Source of the DNA: JBHHZM01 sp046758065 | Lineage (GTDB): Bacteria; Pseudomonadota; Alphaproteobacteria; JAAXGF01 | Assembly: GCA_046758065.1 (NCBI GenBank) | Contig: JBHHZM010000089.1 | Coordinates: forward strand, 1-13,180 | DNA length: 13,180 nucleotides | Direction: 5' to 3' | In this document: piece by piece, positions 1-7,071 of the stretch | How the letters are laid out: the number at the start of each line of letters is the position of its first letter | How positions within the stretch are numbered: the first letter of the stretch is position 1 | Translations under genes and position numbers: made by a program | The notes under the pieces: model-generated | Told to the model about the DNA's origin: nothing | Seen by the model: the letters and a program-made list of their open reading frames with translations, nothing else | Database searches by the model: none

Positions 1-1251
<1,251 letters not shown>

Positions 1252-1253
1252 CG

Positions 1254-1270
1254 ATTCTCATGTAGAGAAT
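1254..1270 (+). terminator. Weak stem-loop after purB, possible terminator
   Basis: ATTCTC (1254-1259) and GAGAAT (1265-1270) form a 6-bp stem with a 5-nt loop, two bases after the purB stop, followed by an AT-rich run containing TTTT (1276-1279). The stem is short and AU-rich, so termination is only a possibility. The rest of this convergent gap (1271-1345) is unusually AT-rich for the window and holds no gene. Confidence 0.3.
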
Positions 1271-1345
1271 TAGTATTTTGTGATAGTAATTTGATTTTCC
1301 GTATATAATTTCGTCTTATGGAGTGCGCTTCAGTAGTGCTCCCCG

Positions 1346-1666
1346 CTATTCGCTTTGTACCTGTTCGCGGGCGATCGCCATGAAACGGTCCATTTCCTTG
1401 CGCAGCCGGTTTTCGGGAATATCGACCGCGTTGTCGGCGAGGTCCTTCATGACTTTTTCGACGACGTCGTCGTCTCCCGGCCGGTCGAAGTCGGCGACGA
1501 CAACCTCCCTGGCGTAGGATTCCGCCGAATCGCCGGTGAGACCTATCTGCTCCGCGACCCAGAGTCCGAACAGCTTGTTGCGTCGCGCGGTGGCCTTGAA
1601 CTTGAGCTCTTCCTCGTGCTTGAAGCGGGTTTCCGCCTCGTCCTTGCGCTTGTCGAATGTCGTCAT
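1346..1666 (-). CDS. ATPase inhibitor subunit zeta (DUF1476 family)
   Basis: This 106-residue protein belongs to the DUF1476 family, known from Paracoccus denitrificans as the zeta subunit. Zeta binds F1 of the F1Fo-ATP synthase and blocks ATP hydrolysis through its N-terminal segment. The sequence starts MTTFDKRKDEAETRFKHEEE and has the typical KATARRNKLFGLWVAEQIGL stretch (residues about 24-43), followed by an acidic helical C-terminal part. The start at 1666 is chosen because a strong purine-rich ribosome site (GGAAGGGGGAG) lies just upstream; the frame stays open to 1789 but the extra residues do not resemble the family. It is convergent with purB and divergent from the NRDE gene. A zeta gene beside purB and purC is a known alphaproteobacterial arrangement and is a lineage marker here. 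Confidence 0.93.
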   Translation of the reverse strand: MTTFDKRKDEAETRFKHEEELKFKATARRNKLFGLWVAEQIGLTGDSAESYAREVVVADFDRPGDDDVVEKVMKDLADNAVDIPENRLRKEMDRFMAIAREQVQSE

Positions 1667-1714
1667 GGCTCCCCCTTCCTTCCCGTTTTCGGTCTCCCTT
1701 GCCGGCGTGCGGCA

Positions 1715-1733
1715 GGGCGACGGGTTGTCGCCC
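1715..1733. other. Perfect 7-bp inverted repeat in divergent leader region
   Basis: GGGCGAC (1715-1721), loop GGGTT, GTCGCCC (1727-1733). It lies between the zeta gene and the NRDE gene, about 50 bp upstream of the zeta start. It would form a stable hairpin in a long zeta leader RNA, or could be an operator. It overlaps the candidate -35 box of the NRDE promoter. The repeat is directly visible; its role is unknown. Confidence 0.45.
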
Positions 1734-1754
1734 ATACACACGCCGTCGTTATAG
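1725..1754 (+). promoter_or_regulatory. Candidate sigma-70 type promoter for the NRDE gene
   Basis: TTGTCG (1725-1730) and TTATAG (1749-1754) are separated by 18 bp and end 34 bp before the NRDE ATG. Each hexamer deviates from consensus. An AT-rich stretch at 1766-1772 (AATATAT) offers an alternative -10. Immediately before the ATG is a short inverted repeat, TTGAG/CTCAA (1778-1789), with a 2-nt spacer. Pattern-based only. Confidence 0.3.
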
Positions 1755-1788
1755 CCTCGAGCGGAATATATAGGTATTTGAGACCTCA

Positions 1789-2529
1789 ATGTGCACGATC
1801 GTCCTCCTGCGACGGCCCGACCACGCTTGGCCTTTAATTTTCGCCGCCAACCGCGACGAACGGCTCGACCGCCCCTGGCGGTCGCCCGGTCGTCACTGGC
1901 CGGAACAACCGGGCATCGTGGCCGGCCGCGACGAGCTGGCGGGCGGCACCTGGCTCGGCGTCAACGACAGCGGCGTGATCGCGGCGATCTCGAACCGCCG
2001 CGGCGCGCTGGGCCCCGAGGCGGGCAAGCGCAGCCGGGGTGAGCTGCCGCTGATGGCGCTGCGTCACCGCGATGCCGCGGCCGCCGCCGCCGCGATCTGC
2101 GATCTCGACACCCGCGCCTATCGCGCCTTCAACCTGGTAATCGCGGATCGGGATAAAGCGTGGTGGTGCCGCAATCTCGAAGGGAACCGGACGATCGAGC
2201 GCTTCCCGATCTCCGACGGCGTCACGATGCTCACGGCGGGCGATCTCGACGATCCGACGAGTCCCCGCATCCGGGCCTTTCTGCCGCGGTTCCGCGCCGC
2301 GCCGCCGCCCGATCCCGACGCCCGGGACTGGGCCGCCTGGGAGGCGCTCATGGCGAGCCGGGAAGGCGGGGAGAGCAGGGAAGGCGAGGCGGCGATGACC
2401 GTGGTTGCCGGCGCCTTCGGCACTGTCTCGAGCTCGCTTCTCGCCCTCCCGGCGGCCGGCGGGAAGCCGATTTGGCGGTTTGCCCCGGGGCGTCCCGACC
2501 GCGTCGCCTACGCGCCGTTGGCCCTGTGA
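1789..2529 (+). CDS. NRDE / TANGO2-family protein
   Basis: A 246-residue protein of the NRDE family, related to eukaryotic TANGO2. Visible hallmarks are Cys2 directly after the start methionine (MCTIVLL), the family-naming NRDE at residues 21-24 in AANRDERLDRP, GGTWLGV at 52-58, AISNRRG at 67-72 and FGTVSSSLLAL at 210-220. The N-terminal Cys and fold suggest an Ntn-hydrolase-like protein, but the family's biochemical role is not settled; links to heme or lipid handling have been proposed for TANGO2. No signal peptide or membrane segment is seen, so it is probably cytoplasmic. ATG 1789 has no good Shine-Dalgarno, but the family requires Cys at position 2, which fixes this start. It sits between the zeta gene (divergent) and purC (same strand, 146 bp downstream, own candidate promoter), so membership of the purine operon is doubtful. 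Confidence 0.9.
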   Translation: MCTIVLLRRPDHAWPLIFAANRDERLDRPWRSPGRHWPEQPGIVAGRDELAGGTWLGVNDSGVIAAISNRRGALGPEAGKRSRGELPLMALRHRDAAAAAAAICDLDTRAYRAFNLVIADRDKAWWCRNLEGNRTIERFPISDGVTMLTAGDLDDPTSPRIRAFLPRFRAAPPPDPDARDWAAWEALMASREGGESREGEAAMTVVAGAFGTVSSSLLALPAAGGKPIWRFAPGRPDRVAYAPLAL

Positions 2530-2551
2530 CCGGGGCGCCGGAGAGCAGGAC

Positions 2552-2588
2552 TTGTTCAATTGTCTTGAGACCACATATACGCTATGGT
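2552..2588 (+). promoter_or_regulatory. Candidate promoter(s) for purC-purS
   Basis: Two overlapping sigma-70-like pairs lie in the NRDE-purC gap: TTGTTC (2552-2557) with TATACG (2576-2581), spacer 18 bp; and TTGTCT (2560-2565) with TATGGT (2583-2588), spacer 17 bp. Either would give an 80-90-nt leader before the purC ATG at 2676. No known purine riboswitch pattern was recognised in that leader. Confidence 0.4.
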
Positions 2589-2675
2589 TCAGAGGGTCGG
2601 GGTAGGCTTCGGCAACCTTCCGGCTTGGCATCGAGTTCGCCGTTCGAGCGAGCTTCTTCAACGAGTTCACGTCTC

Positions 2676-3440
2676 ATGGCACGGCGCAACAAGGTTTACG
2701 AGGGTAAAGTTAAAGTGCTGTTCGAAGGTCCCGAACCCGGGACCCTGGTGCAGTATTTCAAGGACGACGCCACCGCGTTCAACAACAAGAAGCGCGGCAT
2801 CATCACCGGCAAGGGCGTCCTCAACAACCGGATCTCGGAATACATCATGAACCGGCTCAACGAGATCGGGATACCCACCCATTTCGTGCGCCGGCTCAAC
2901 ATGCGCGAGCAGCTCATCAAGGAGGTCGAGATCATTCCCATCGAGGTGATCGTGCGCAACGTCGCCGCCGGCTCGATCTCGACCCGACTGGGCATTTCCG
3001 AGGGTACGCCGCTGCCGCGTTCGATCGTCGAATACTGCTACAAGTCGGATGAACTCGGCGACCCGATGGTGTCGGAGGAGCACATCACCGCCTTCGGCTG
3101 GGCCAGCACGCAGGACCTCGACGACATGCTGTCGCTCGCGCTTCGGGTCAACGATTTCCTCAGCGGGCTGTTCTTCGGCGTCGGCATCAGGCTGGTCGAT
3201 TTCCGGCTCGAATTCGGTCGCCTCTACATGGGCGACGAGATGCAGATCATCGTCGCCGACGAGATTACGCCCGACAATTGCAGATTGTGGGACATGACGA
3301 CCGGCGAGCGCATGGACAAGGACCGCTTCCGCCGCGACCTTGGCAGCGTCGAAGAAGCCTATCAGGAGGTTGCCCGCCGCCTCGGCATTCTGCCCGAGAG
3401 CGGACCGCGCGATCTCAAGGGTCCCAAGGTCATGCAGTGA
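2676..3440 (+). CDS. purC: Phosphoribosylaminoimidazole-succinocarboxamide synthase
   Basis: PurC (SAICAR synthase) joins CAIR and aspartate using ATP in cytoplasmic purine synthesis; its product is a substrate of PurB, encoded upstream. The 254-residue length is normal for the bacterial enzyme. Seen in the sequence: the nucleotide-binding start RNKVYEGKVKVLFEGPEPGT, the IPIEVIVRNVAAGS signature (residues about 88-101), and LVDFRLEFG, the second SAICAR-synthetase signature, with Arg where Lys is common. Start 2676 (MARRNKVYEGK) is set by homology; the frame is open further upstream, but that part overlaps NRDE and does not look like PurC. No clear Shine-Dalgarno precedes the ATG. The stop TGA overlaps the purS GTG start, showing translational coupling. 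Confidence 0.97.
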   Translation: MARRNKVYEGKVKVLFEGPEPGTLVQYFKDDATAFNNKKRGIITGKGVLNNRISEYIMNRLNEIGIPTHFVRRLNMREQLIKEVEIIPIEVIVRNVAAGSISTRLGISEGTPLPRSIVEYCYKSDELGDPMVSEEHITAFGWASTQDLDDMLSLALRVNDFLSGLFFGVGIRLVDFRLEFGRLYMGDEMQIIVADEITPDNCRLWDMTTGERMDKDRFRRDLGSVEEAYQEVARRLGILPESGPRDLKGPKVMQ

Positions 3441-3679
3441 AGGCGCGCGTCCTCATCACGCTCAAGGACGGTGTGCTCGACCCCCAAGGCAAGGCGACGG
3501 CCCAGGCCCTCGGCCGGCTCGGCTTCGCCGGCGTGAACCAAGTGCGTCAGGGCAAGTACATCGAACTGGACCTCGCCGAGACCGATCGGGACAAGGCGCG
3601 GGCGACGCTCAAGACGATGTGCGAGCGGCTGCTCGCCAACACGGTGATCGAGGACTACGCCATCGAGGTTGCCGACTAG
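3437..3679 (+). CDS. purS: FGAM synthase subunit PurS
   Basis: PurS is the small structural subunit of the PurSQL phosphoribosylformylglycinamidine synthase; it bridges the glutaminase PurQ and the synthetase PurL and helps pass ammonia between them. The 80-residue product begins (M)KARVLITLKDGVLDPQGKA and contains GFAGVNQVRQGKYIELDL and CERLLANTVIEDY, all typical. The GTG start at 3437 shares bases with the purC stop (GTGA), explaining the lack of a separate ribosome site. The stop TAG 3677-3679 is formed by the first three bases of the TA-flanked palindromic element that follows. purQ and purL, usual partners just downstream, are absent and must be elsewhere in the genome if the pathway is complete. 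Confidence 0.95.
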   Translation: MKARVLITLKDGVLDPQGKATAQALGRLGFAGVNQVRQGKYIELDLAETDRDKARATLKTMCERLLANTVIEDYAIEVAD

Positions 3680-3831
3680 CCCGACTTTCCCACCAAGGTC
3701 GCGGCGCGCGGGGTGTCCGCGTCGTCGAAGCCCTCGACCGTAGGCCCCGCTACGCGCTTCGGGCTTGTTCTCGCGGACCGCCGCCGCGCGCACGCGACGC
3801 CGCTCGTGACTTTGGTGGGAAAGCCGGGCTA
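3677..3831. mobile_element. 155-bp MITE-like palindromic element with TA-ended 24-bp TIRs
   Basis: The ends are inverted copies: TAGCCCGACTTTCCCACCAA followed by GGTC (3677-3700), and its reverse complement at 3808-3831. They match at 22 of 24 positions; one difference would be a G-U pair in RNA. Further nested complementary blocks are 3701-3706/3798-3803, 3715-3721/3772-3778 (GTCCGCG/CGCGGAC), 3728-3733/3761-3766 (AAGCCC/GGGCTT) and 3739-3743/3750-3754 (CGTAG/CTACG), so the whole unit can fold on one axis. TA at both outer edges fits the TA duplication made by Tc1/mariner/IS630 transposases. No ORF inside looks real. Size and layout resemble Neisseria Correia elements. It lies directly after purS and upstream of speB, so it may also end or process the pur transcript. 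The structure is seen directly; mobility is inferred and needs other copies to prove it. Confidence 0.65.
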
Positions 3832-3940
3832 ATTTGGCCTGTCGTAATTCATCGGCGGTCCGGCCGTTTTCGCGCCGCGAGGTCCGGGGCGCGCCGTCGC
3901 GGTCGGACCGGAGGCGACGGGACGAGGGGAGGCATCGTTG

Positions 3941-4891
3941 ATGGAAAAGCGGTCGAACGATCACGCGTTTACCAAGGAAAGCCTGTACGGCACCGACCCC
4001 GAACATACCTACGCGGGGGCGCTCAGTTTCATGCGCCGCAAGTACACCCGCGATCTTACCGGTGTCGATGTCGCGGTAACCGGGATCCCTTTCGACCTTG
4101 CGACCACCAACCGACCGGGGACCCGTTTCGGTCCGGCGGGAATTCGCAAGGCTTCGGCGCTGCTTGCCTGGGGACGGCCGTTCCCGTGGGAGTTCGATCC
4201 CTTCGACCGGCTCGCCGTCATCGACTATGGCGACTGCGGGTTCGATTTCGGGCGTCCCGACAAGATCCCCGACGAGATCGAGGCGCATGCCGCCAAGATC
4301 ATCGAGGGCGGGGTTTCGATGCTCAGTCTCGGCGGCGATCATTTCATCGCCTATCCGCTGCTGCGTGCCCATGCCAAGGCGCATGGTCCGTTGTCGCTGG
4401 TCCATTTCGACGCCCATTCCGACACCTGGCGCGACGAGGACGGACGCATCGATCACGGCACCATGTTCTTTCACGCCGCCCAGCAGGGCGTCGTCGACCC
4501 GGCGCGGTCGGTCCAGATCGGTATCCGCACCCACAACGCCGAGACCCACGGCTTTACCATCCTCGACGCGCCCTGGGTGCACGAGAACGGCACCGAAGCG
4601 ACGATCGCCAAGATCAAGCGCGTGGTCGGCGACGGCAAGGCCTACCTCACCTTCGACATCGACTGTCTCGACCCGTGCTTCGCGCCGGGGACCGGCACGC
4701 CCGTGGTCGGCGGCTTGAGCACCGCCCAGGCGCGCGCAATTCTGTGCGGGCTGGGCGACATCGATTTCGTCGGCATGGACATGGTCGAGGTTTCGCCGAT
4801 GTACGATGTCGGCGACATCACCTCGCTCGCCGCGGCCACGCTGGCGCTCGACTACCTCTGCCTGCGGGCGGCGAAGCGCCCGCCGCAATAG
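3941..4891 (+). CDS. speB: Agmatinase (ureohydrolase family)
   Basis: Agmatinase hydrolyses agmatine to putrescine and urea using a binuclear Mn centre. The 316-residue product closely resembles E. coli SpeB throughout. Metal-ligand motifs are complete: GGDH (131-134), HFDAHSD (155-161) and FDIDCLDP (238-245), plus DHGTMF and APGTGTPVVGG typical of agmatinases. ATG 3941 is preferred because GGGGAGG (3926-3932) sits 8 nt upstream; an in-frame TTG at 3938 is a less likely alternative. The gene stands alone: the palindromic element separates it from purS, and it converges on chrA. No arginine decarboxylase gene is seen nearby. Direct repeats GGTCCGG at 3857-3863 and 3881-3887, with an inverted CGGACC at 3904-3909, lie in its leader and could be regulatory. 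A related guanidino-substrate hydrolase is possible but less likely. Confidence 0.93.
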   Translation: MEKRSNDHAFTKESLYGTDPEHTYAGALSFMRRKYTRDLTGVDVAVTGIPFDLATTNRPGTRFGPAGIRKASALLAWGRPFPWEFDPFDRLAVIDYGDCGFDFGRPDKIPDEIEAHAAKIIEGGVSMLSLGGDHFIAYPLLRAHAKAHGPLSLVHFDAHSDTWRDEDGRIDHGTMFFHAAQQGVVDPARSVQIGIRTHNAETHGFTILDAPWVHENGTEATIAKIKRVVGDGKAYLTFDIDCLDPCFAPGTGTPVVGGLSTAQARAILCGLGDIDFVGMDMVEVSPMYDVGDITSLAAATLALDYLCLRAAKRPPQ

Positions 4892-4892
4892 A

Positions 4893-4913
4893 CCGGCGGC
4901 CGGAAACCGCCGG
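4893..4913 (+). terminator. GC-rich hairpin after speB
   Basis: CCGGCGG (4893-4899), a 7-nt loop, then CCGCCGG (4907-4913): a perfect 7-bp stem starting two bases after the speB stop, in the convergent gap with chrA. There is no T-tract, so it is either a non-canonical terminator or an RNA-end stabiliser. The remaining bases to 5034 show no gene. Confidence 0.4.
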
Positions 4914-5034
4914 CGCCGCGGCTTCGACGCGTCCGCACGCCGCGTCATGCACCGCGTCCAGATCCGGGGCGAAGCACCCGTCGCGGCCTGAATTTCACGT
5001 CGGAAGCGGCGAGTCGGACCTGGCCCGTTGGAAT

Positions 5035-6231
5035 CTACGACGTGGCGAGCAGCGCGCCGACGACGGCCGAGAGCGCGACCACCAGCCAGGGCGGCAGCTT
5101 CCAGAGCGCGAGCAGCGCAAAGGCGACGACGGCGAGCGCGAAATCGGGCGCCGATTCGATCGCACTCGTCCATACCGGATCATAGAGCGCGGCGAGCAGC
5201 AGACCGACGACGGCCGCGTTGACCCCGCGCATCGCCGATTGCACGGCGGCGCGGCGGCGCAGCGCATCCCAGAACGGCAACACCCCGAGCACCAGCAGGA
5301 ACGACGGCAGGAACGCGGCGACGAGACAGAGAAGTCCTGCCGGCCAGCCGCCCCAGCGCGGGTCGATCGTTGCGCCGAGATAGGCGGCGAAGGAGAGCAG
5401 CGGTCCCGGCACCGCCTGCGCCGCGCCGTAGCCGGCGAGGAAGCCGTCCTTGGTGATCCATCCCGGCGGCACCACCTCGGCCTGGAGCAGCGGCAGAATG
5501 ACGTGTCCGCCGCCGAAGACCAGGGCGCCCGAGCGGTAGAAACCGTCGGCGAGCCTGAGCGGCAATCCGTCGATCAGCCCGGCGGTGATCGGCAGTGCGA
5601 CGAGCAGCGCGAAGAACAGCGCGAGGAAGGCGATGGCCGTGCGCCGCCCGACCGTCCGGTGAAGCGACGACGGCGCGTCCCCGGTTTCGCTCGGCAGAAA
5701 GGCCCAACCCGCCAGTCCGCCCAGTGCGATCGCCGCGATCTGTCCCGGCGCTCCGGGCCAGGCGACCACGGCGATTGCGGCGAGCACGGCGAGCGTCGCT
5801 CGCGGCCGGTCGGGGCACAGCGTCCGCGCCATGCTCCAGACGGCGCGCGCGACGACCGCCACGGCGACCACCTTGAGCCCGTCGAGCCAGCCCGCCGCAA
5901 CGCCGCCGGGAAAGCGGCCGACGGCAACGGCGAAGAGAACGAGCGCAAGCGCCGAGGGCAGGGTGAAGCCGAGCCAAGCGGCGAGGGCGCCGGGGAGGCC
6001 GGCGCGCGCGGCGCCCACGGCGATGCCGACCTGGCTGCTCGCCGGCCCCGGGAGGAACTGGCTGAGCGCGACCATGTCGGCGAAGGTGCGCTCGTCGAGC
6101 CAGCGGCGGCGCGCGACCAGCTCGTCGCGGAAGTAGCCGAAATGAGCGACGGGCCCGCCGAACGAGGTGAGTCCGAGCCTGAGGAACGTGACGAAGACGT
6201 CCCGCGCCGATGACCGTGTCGCAGTCTTCAT
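5035..6231 (-). CDS. chrA: Chromate transporter, two-domain ChrA
   Basis: ChrA-family (CHR superfamily) inner-membrane protein; characterised members export chromate using the proton motive force. The 398-residue product is a long-chain type with two homologous halves. The N-half has FGGPVAHFGYFRDELV (FGGP at 24-27) and FLPGPASSQVGI (PGP at 61-63); the C-half repeats this as FGGGHVILPLL (239-243) and AVPGPLLSFAAYLG (PGP at 275-277). Many hydrophobic segments support about 10-12 membrane helices, with a soluble linker around 180-197. The start at 6231 (MKTATRSSARDVF) has only a weak ribosome site. It lies 97 bp downstream of a lipoprotein gene on the same strand and converges on speB. No chrB regulator or other metal-resistance gene is nearby, so the physiological substrate is not shown by context. 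Confidence 0.92.
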   Translation of the reverse strand: MKTATRSSARDVFVTFLRLGLTSFGGPVAHFGYFRDELVARRRWLDERTFADMVALSQFLPGPASSQVGIAVGAARAGLPGALAAWLGFTLPSALALVLFAVAVGRFPGGVAAGWLDGLKVVAVAVVARAVWSMARTLCPDRPRATLAVLAAIAVVAWPGAPGQIAAIALGGLAGWAFLPSETGDAPSSLHRTVGRRTAIAFLALFFALLVALPITAGLIDGLPLRLADGFYRSGALVFGGGHVILPLLQAEVVPPGWITKDGFLAGYGAAQAVPGPLLSFAAYLGATIDPRWGGWPAGLLCLVAAFLPSFLLVLGVLPFWDALRRRAAVQSAMRGVNAAVVGLLLAALYDPVWTSAIESAPDFALAVVAFALLALWKLPPWLVVALSAVVGALLATS

Positions 6232-6328
6232 TCGTCGGTTGCCTGCGTCGCCTCCGCGCCATATCGCCTATCAGGCCCGCGGCGGCGCGGCAAGTCCGGC
6301 GTCGTCGGTGTCCCGCCCGCGTTTGGCT

Positions 6329-6904
6329 TCAGTACCCCCCGGGGTATTGGCGCGCCATCGGGTACTTCTTCTCGAACCGCGCAACGGTTGCCTCGGCGTC
6401 GAGCGTACCGGGACCGGCTTGGTGTTTGAGCGCGACGGTGAGGCGCGCGCGCGCCTGCAGCCACGCCGCCCTGAAGTCCTGCCCGTGGTCCTGGACGAAG
6501 CGATAGCCGCTGACCGGATCGGCCAGGCCGAAACGCGGAAAATACGGCGCGTCTCTGTAGAGCTCGACCTCGACGTCGAGACGCGTGTCCTCGATGACGA
6601 ACGCGGCAAAGCCTTCCCGCGCCGCGATTTCGGCGGCGCGCCAGGTGGCGAGATCGACGGCGAGTTCCCGCGCCGCCGTGGCATCCTCCTCGCGCCTGCT
6701 CCGGTTGAGCGAGGTCGACTGGCTGGGGCTGACGTAGGTGACGTCGAGGCGGTCGTCTTCGAGCCGTCCCTCGCTGTAGCCGTAAGCAATCTCCGCCTGC
6801 CACGGCGACATCAACGGCGGCGCCGGCGGCGTTTCACAGGCGGCCAATCCGGAAACGGCGATGACTACGGCAATCGACTTGCCGATCGTAATCAGGGGAT
6901 TCAT
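6329..6904 (-). CDS. Small lipoprotein of unknown function (possibly CC0125/CC1285-like)
   Basis: A 191-residue predicted lipoprotein. The N-terminus MNPLITIGKSIAVVIAVSGL AAC is a lipoprotein signal peptide, with lipobox LAAC at 20-23 giving lipidated Cys23. The mature part opens with a short Pro-rich linker (ETPPAPPLMSP), then YGYSEGRLEDDRLDVTYVSP (41-60), which recalls the N-terminal motif of the CC0125/CC1285-type alphaproteobacterial lipoproteins; that match is from memory and uncertain. An Ala-rich helix (74-100) precedes a beta-like segment, and the C-terminus is FEKKYPMARQYPGGY. Start 6904 is supported by GGAAGA just upstream and by placing the signal peptide at the N-terminus; the frame is open to 6982. 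Its upstream region contains a perfect 9-bp hairpin and is shared with the divergent Sel1/peptidoglycan-binding gene. Confidence 0.8.
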   Translation of the reverse strand: MNPLITIGKSIAVVIAVSGLAACETPPAPPLMSPWQAEIAYGYSEGRLEDDRLDVTYVSPSQSTSLNRSRREEDATAARELAVDLATWRAAEIAAREGFAAFVIEDTRLDVEVELYRDAPYFPRFGLADPVSGYRFVQDHGQDFRAAWLQARARLTVALKHQAGPGTLDAEATVARFEKKYPMARQYPGGY

Positions 6905-6921
6905 CGATTCTTCCGGGCTTG

Positions 6922-6944
6922 CGACGGCGGCCGATCCGCCGTCG
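6922..6944. other. Perfect 9-bp inverted repeat between divergent envelope genes
   Basis: CGACGGCGG (6922-6930), loop CCGAT, CCGCCGTCG (6936-6944). It sits 17 bp upstream of the lipoprotein start, just behind its ribosome site, in the 167-bp divergent gap. It could be an operator acting on both genes, a leader hairpin of the lipoprotein mRNA, or a transcription barrier. The repeat is directly visible; function is inferred. Confidence 0.45.
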
Positions 6945-7071
6945 GGTCCGAGTTTGCCCAATTTCGTCGCCGCATGCCACACTCATCGCGGCGCGACCGA
7001 TGACAGTTCGGTTTCGAGCAGCTAAGCTGAAGCGGGAGCCTGAATCGGGCGACGCAGGGAGGACGGAAGAC

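Noticed and set aside
1667..1789. N-terminal extension of the zeta subunit
   Set aside because: The extra 41 residues do not look like the family and the best ribosome site directly precedes 1666.
1778..2572. Shared octamer TTGAGACC upstream of NRDE (1778) and purC (2565)
   Set aside because: Only eight bases, at different positions relative to the start codons, and GAGACC also occurs in coding sequence nearby.
3362..5173. A 603-codon minus-strand open frame
   Set aside because: Antisense to purS and speB, low-complexity Arg-rich product; speB is unambiguous on the other strand.
3340..6213. A 957-codon plus-strand open frame
   Set aside because: It crosses purC, purS, speB and antisense chrA in the wrong frame; composition is Arg/Pro/Gly-rich as expected for shadow frames in GC-rich DNA, with no family resemblance.
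5180..6262. A 360-codon minus-strand frame over chrA
   Set aside because: It is the alternative frame of the ChrA gene; only the other frame carries the paired FGG and PGP motifs.
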